This document shows, piece after piece, positions 6,745-10,094 of a stretch of DNA of 10,094 bases. The DNA comes from Holosporales bacterium. Lineage in GTDB: Bacteria > Pseudomonadota > Alphaproteobacteria > RUG11792. The number at the start of each line of letters is the position of its first letter. Within the stretch, counting starts at the first letter, position 1. Location: assembly GCA_031275915.1 (NCBI GenBank), contig JAISOC010000081.1, positions 1 to 10,094 on the forward strand, in the 5' to 3' direction. The translations under genes and the position numbers were made by a program. The notes under the pieces are model-generated. The model saw only the letters and a list, made by a program, of their open reading frames with translations, was not told the origin of the DNA and searched no databases.

Positions 6745-8904
6745 TCATATCAGTATATCTCTTTTCCCTGCATGATTTGGGGGAGATATGACTCCTTTTT
6801 GCTCCATTTCTTCAACTATACGAGCTGCTCTATTGTATCCTATTTGCAATTTTCTCTGTATATAACTCACAGAGATTTTTCTATCATTTAATACCACTTC
6901 CACTGCTTTTCTATACATATCATCTTCTCCAGATTCAGAAGTGGCACTTTCAAATCCATTGGCATCATCAGATAATTCAATATCAACGTATATCGGCTCT
7001 CCCTGCCCTTTAATGTAATTTACAACTTTTTCCACTTCAGAATCCTTAACAAAAGGACCATGAATACGAATTATTCTGCCTCCTCCTGCCATATACAGCA
7101 TATCGCCCTGTCCAAGCAACTGCTCAGCTCCTTGTTCTCCGAGTATTGTCCGGCTATCTATTTTTGAAGAGACTTGGAAACTCACGCGTGTTGGAAAATT
7201 GGCTTTAATAGTACCAGTTATAACATCAACAGATGGTCTTTGAGTGGCCATAATAAGGTGTATTCCTGCAGCTCTTGCCATCTGTGCCAATCTTTGAACG
7301 GCTGCCTCTATATCTTTTCCTGCGACCAGCATAAGGTCAGCCATCTCATCAACAATCACGATTATGTATGGCATTGGTTCAAACTCAAGTTGTTGAGTTT
7401 CGAATATGGGTTTTCCTGTATCCTGATCAAACCCAGTTTGTATTTTCCGAACCAGTAGATCTCCATTCTCTTTGGAATCTCTGAGTTTTTTGTTAAAACC
7501 ATCAATATTCCTGACTCCAAGCTTGGACATCTGTCTATATCTGTTTTCCATCTCACTGACTGCCCATTTCAGAGCAAAAACAGCTTTCTTTGGTTCTGTC
7601 ACAACTGGGGTTAAGAGATGAGGAATATCATCATATACAGAAAGCTCAAGCATCTTGGGGTCCACCATAATAATTTTACATTCATCTGGACTAAATTTAA
7701 AAAGAATGGAAAGAATCATATCGTTTATGGCAACAGATTTACCAGAACCTGTTGTTCCTGCAACCAAAAGATGAGGCATCTTAGTTAAATCAGCCATCAT
7801 AGGATTGCCACTAATGTCTTTTCCGAGAACTATTGGGACCCCTGTCTTAAAATCAGTAAATGCCTCAGACATCAAAAGATCTTTCAGATAAACTGTTTGA
7901 CGAATTTTGTTTGGGAGTTCAATTCCTATGGCATTTTGTCCTGGTATCAGGGCAATTCTCGCGGAAATTGCACTCATAGACCTGGCTATATCATCACTCA
8001 AACCTATAACTCTCGAAGTTTTTATCCCAGGAGCAGGTTTGAATTCGAACATAGTAACAACAGGTCCCTTCCGCACATTCACTATCTCTCCGTTAACTCC
8101 AAATTCTTCAAGAACACTGCACAGTTCTCTTGAAAGCTCCAACAACTTTCCCTCTTCCACATCATCCTTAATCTTGGAGTGCTGATCCAGAAGATCAATG
8201 TGAGGGAGAGTATATATTCCCTCTCTCCCTATTATCATAGTTGGATCATACACATGCTCTCTTCGAGCAGAAGTTTCCTCGGATTTAGCTATATTTATTG
8301 TTGTTTCCTTTCTTACATTTGTTTTTTTATTCGATTGATTCCTTATAGTTCTCATTATTTTTGGAGCTTTTTCTCTGATTGTTTCAAAATTGATAAAAAA
8401 TATTCTTTTGCAAATATAAAGCCATAGAACAAAAATTCCCAAAAATATTACTACTCTAAAAAAATTGTTTTGAATCAGGTTGATAAAAAGAAGCTTGGTG
8501 AATATATATCCGCAACATCCTCCTGCGAGATACTGCACTCCACAAGCCTGAAGTATATGTGAAATTATTTCTCTGGAGGAAAGGATGGTGAAAACAATGC
8601 ATCCCAATATTATAAACCCAATTACATTCAGCAATTTTAAATTCAAAAGTTGAGGACCGAAGGTTATATATCTCACTCCCCAAACAGACATCAATAAAAC
8701 TATTAGATAACTGAAAAGTCCAAAAGTTTGTATAAAAATATCAGAGCAATAGGCTCCAGTGGTTCCAAGAAGATTGTTTGTTGTCCCAAGATTTGAGACT
8801 GTCGAAAGACAATTATCTGTCACGGAATATGTGCAAATGGCACATGACAAAAAACATGAAAAAAGAATTAATGAGATCCCCAGTAAAGCTTCTTTTATCT
8901 TCAT
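6745..8904 (-). CDS. ftsK: DNA translocase FtsK
   Basis: FtsK is the septum-located DNA pump that clears and sorts chromosome termini at division. The 719 residues contain an N-terminal membrane domain with about four hydrophobic segments (7-25, 60-83, 91-110, 148-171), a basic and polar linker (about 172-215), and the motor domain with Walker A GTTGSGKS (383-390), Walker B IIVIVDEMADL (514-524) and ATQRPSVDVITG (553-564). The C-terminal gamma winged-helix domain (from about 662, with YIQRKLQIGYNRAARIVEEME at 681-701, ending NHAGKRDILI) is the part that reads orienting DNA sequences. The linker is very short compared with E. coli (1,329 residues in total), typical of alphaproteobacterial and reduced genomes. 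The ATG at 8904 precedes a good membrane segment; no strong Shine-Dalgarno site is visible upstream. It is divergent from the glycosyltransferase at 9117 and convergent with lpxB. Confidence 0.97.
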   Translation of the reverse strand: MKIKEALLGISLILFSCFLSCAICTYSVTDNCLSTVSNLGTTNNLLGTTGAYCSDIFIQTFGLFSYLIVLLMSVWGVRYITFGPQLLNLKLLNVIGFIILGCIVFTILSSREIISHILQACGVQYLAGGCCGYIFTKLLFINLIQNNFFRVVIFLGIFVLWLYICKRIFFINFETIREKAPKIMRTIRNQSNKKTNVRKETTINIAKSEETSARREHVYDPTMIIGREGIYTLPHIDLLDQHSKIKDDVEEGKLLELSRELCSVLEEFGVNGEIVNVRKGPVVTMFEFKPAPGIKTSRVIGLSDDIARSMSAISARIALIPGQNAIGIELPNKIRQTVYLKDLLMSEAFTDFKTGVPIVLGKDISGNPMMADLTKMPHLLVAGTTGSGKSVAINDMILSILFKFSPDECKIIMVDPKMLELSVYDDIPHLLTPVVTEPKKAVFALKWAVSEMENRYRQMSKLGVRNIDGFNKKLRDSKENGDLLVRKIQTGFDQDTGKPIFETQQLEFEPMPYIIVIVDEMADLMLVAGKDIEAAVQRLAQMARAAGIHLIMATQRPSVDVITGTIKANFPTRVSFQVSSKIDSRTILGEQGAEQLLGQGDMLYMAGGGRIIRIHGPFVKDSEVEKVVNYIKGQGEPIYVDIELSDDANGFESATSESGEDDMYRKAVEVVLNDRKISVSYIQRKLQIGYNRAARIVEEMEQKGVISPPNHAGKRDILI

Positions 8905-8994
8905 GCAACACTGAACTTTCTTTTAAATGCTACGCTGAGTATACAAAAACAGCTTTTGAAAGTATATTACGATGAAAAGCACAGCTTCTTATAA

Positions 8995-9007
8995 ACACTG
9001 CCAGTGT
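8995..9007. repeat. Small palindrome in the divergent intergenic region
   Basis: ACACTG (8995-9000) and CAGTGT (9002-9007) form a perfect inverted repeat around a single C. It lies between ftsK and the glycosyltransferase promoter, 31 bases upstream of the -35 box. Odd palindromes of this size are often operator half-sites, but no regulator is identified here. Confidence 0.35.
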
Positions 9008-9037
9008 CAGTAGATTCTATCATAATAAACAAATCCC

Positions 9038-9066
9038 TTAACATACTTCTAAGAAAAGAGTAGTAT
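9038..9066 (+). promoter_or_regulatory. Predicted promoter of the glycosyltransferase gene
   Basis: TTAACA (9038-9043) and TAGTAT (9061-9066) are separated by exactly 17 bases. Transcription would start near 9073, giving a leader of about 44 bases that ends in a strong Shine-Dalgarno site. Confidence 0.5.
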
Positions 9067-9105
9067 TAATATAGAGTATATAGAGGATTATTCTTTTGTA
9101 AAAAG

Positions 9106-9111
9106 GGGAGG
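9106..9111 (+). promoter_or_regulatory. Strong ribosome binding site fixing the start at 9117
   Basis: GGGGAGG ends five bases before the ATG at 9117. It is the strongest such site in the window apart from that of secB. It supports 9117 as a genuine start, even though the frame it opens ends after 31 codons as sequenced. Confidence 0.75.
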
Positions 9112-9116
9112 AAACA

Positions 9117-10094
9117 ATGAAGAAATTGCTGTTAAGTATTGCTATAGTATTGGGGGGGGGGGGGGGGTCTTACTTGTTCTTCCGCTATACACACAACTAC
9201 TCAAGGATATAGCACACAACCAACTAAATATCTTATAATAAATGAAGCAGAATCATCATTTGCAGATCTATCAGATTATCAAGAAACAGATATATCAAGA
9301 CCAGTAGTTCCATGGGGTAAATTAAAAACATATGATCCATCTGAGATAATCAATATAGTGTATGTTGCCGATGAAAAGTATTTACCCTATACATATACAT
9401 CTCTGGTTTCTATTCTAGATAATTCTAAGCCAGAAGAACGTGATGAACCTATAAGATTTACTATTATACTTGATGAAATGGAATTTGATGGAATTCTTGA
9501 TGATGATATTACTAAATCAACAAATGCTCTCTTCTTTAAGTTTAATAGAGATACTTATAAGTATGATATAGAGTATATTCCTATTCCTGATGAAGAAAGA
9601 AGACGTATTAATCAGTTTAATTCATATTGGTGGCCAAAGAGTATTTTTTTAAAGCTTTTCCTTGGTAATTTTCTTCCATACGATAAGTGTCTATATCTTG
9701 ATGGAGATACGATTTGTGTAAATAATATAAAAAAACTGTGGAATATAGATCTGGAAGGACATTGTTTTGGAGCATGTGATCATAATGTAAGGTACGGAAA
9801 ACTGTGCTACAACGCAGGACTGATTTTAATGAATTTGGAAAAAATGCGAAAGGTGGGCTTTGCATCTATGATAGAAAAATTAGTAGTAACAGGACAAAAA
9901 ACCGAAAGAAATCTATCATTAACTTTTGGAAGATATGTTGAAGAGACTGCCTTAATTGAATACTCTCTGGCTCACAAACACACCAATGCTGGAGTTCTTG
10001 ATTTGGATTTTGGACATAATGTGTGTGTTTCCGCATTACCAATGAGAGGATCTATTTATAATAATTTTGCTGACAGAAACTTGGAAGGACTTGA
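9117..10094 (+). CDS. Family 8 glycosyltransferase with signal peptide, frame broken at a 16-G tract; 3' end beyond window
   Basis: As sequenced, the ATG frame reads a signal-peptide start (MKKLLLSIAIVL), five Gly and 14 more residues, then stops at TAG 9210-9212. With one G fewer (15) the same start continues for at least 325 residues to the window edge without a stop. That product has a glycosyltransferase family 8 domain: IVYVADEKYLPYTYTSLVSIL (80-100), FTIILDE (114-120), the metal-binding DxD as YLDGDTICV (193-201) and YNAGLILMNLEKM (231-243). Family members transfer hexoses from nucleotide sugars, often to LPS or glycogenin-like acceptors. The signal peptide is unusual, since LPS-core enzymes of this family act in the cytoplasm; a possible cleavage point is around SSA (21-23), and LTC (18-20) is only a poor lipobox. 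In the frame of the domain a TAG at 9145-9147 rules out an upstream start, and the first internal ATG (9475 region) would delete the nucleotide-binding part. So the gene is off in this sequence unless the tract length is wrong. Acceptor and sugar are unknown. Confidence 0.8.
9152..9167 (+). repeat. Run of 16 G within the signal-peptide coding region
   Basis: The tract directly follows TATT in the codons for IVL. With 16 G the ATG frame ends at 9212; with 17 it ends soon after at a TAA in the third frame; with 15 (or 15 plus or minus multiples of three) the glycosyltransferase is in frame. In an otherwise AT-rich sequence a pure G run of this length is far from expected. Confidence 0.95.

Noticed and set aside
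6453..6791. Plus-strand ORF of 112 residues after lpxB
   Set aside because: Cys-rich, low-plausibility translation that crosses the inverted repeat and the ftsK 3' end; no Shine-Dalgarno site and no recognisable motif.
9117..9212. A genuine 31-residue peptide gene
   Set aside because: It is a signal-peptide start followed by a G run and an unremarkable tail; the adjacent open glycosyltransferase frame explains the start far better.
9617..9865. Minus-strand ORF of 82 residues
   Set aside because: It is antisense to the well-supported glycosyltransferase domain.

Overview
This AT-rich window, rich in long homopolymer runs, looks like the chromosome of an alphaproteobacterium, probably a host-associated one of the Holosporales/Rickettsiales type. 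The reasons are the long (97-residue) alphaproteobacterial form of ribosomal protein L28, a SecB gene, a compact 719-residue FtsK, weak or missing Shine-Dalgarno sites before several genes, and a broken-up arrangement of lipid A genes. The taxonomy is an inference from these features; no 16S or tRNA gene is present.

Layout: bases 1-2886 hold a minus-strand cluster read in the order infC, secG, fabZ, lpxA, rmuC (the last cut by the window start). The genes are tightly packed: infC-secG are 15 bases apart, secG-fabZ overlap at an alternative TTG start, and fabZ-lpxA overlap by 14 bases. Upstream of infC stands a strong minus-strand terminator closing the next gene, an unrecognised protein (2955-4319, minus) with a signal peptide and what appears to be a diverged internal duplication. 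A divergent promoter region (about 4330-4560) then leads into a plus-strand operon rpmB-secB-lpxB, joined by an ATGA overlap and by a GTG directly after a stop codon. A gene-poor stretch of about 310 bases (6433-6744) separates lpxB from the convergent ftsK and is dominated by a roughly 146-base imperfect inverted repeat. ftsK occupies 6745-8904 on the minus strand. Divergent from it, a well-formed promoter and Shine-Dalgarno site lead into a family 8 glycosyltransferase that runs off the right edge.

How the genes work together: lpxA (first acylation of UDP-GlcNAc), fabZ (supplier of the fatty-acid chain) and lpxB (disaccharide formation) belong to lipid A and fatty-acid synthesis. secG and secB serve protein export. 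infC and rpmB serve translation. ftsK and rmuC concern chromosome segregation and DNA maintenance. The family 8 glycosyltransferase and the secreted unknown are the accessory genes.

The most notable signal is a run of 16 G at 9152-9167 inside the signal-peptide coding region of the glycosyltransferase. As given, the ATG frame ends after 31 codons, while the whole glycosyltransferase domain lies open in the frame reached with 15 G. This has the architecture of an on/off phase-variable contingency gene, although a homopolymer sequencing error would look the same. Other points of interest are the duplicated secreted protein, the large inverted repeat, an open frame across an 8-C tract that would fill the ftsK-lpxB gap, and an infC promoter apparently nested in the preceding terminator.
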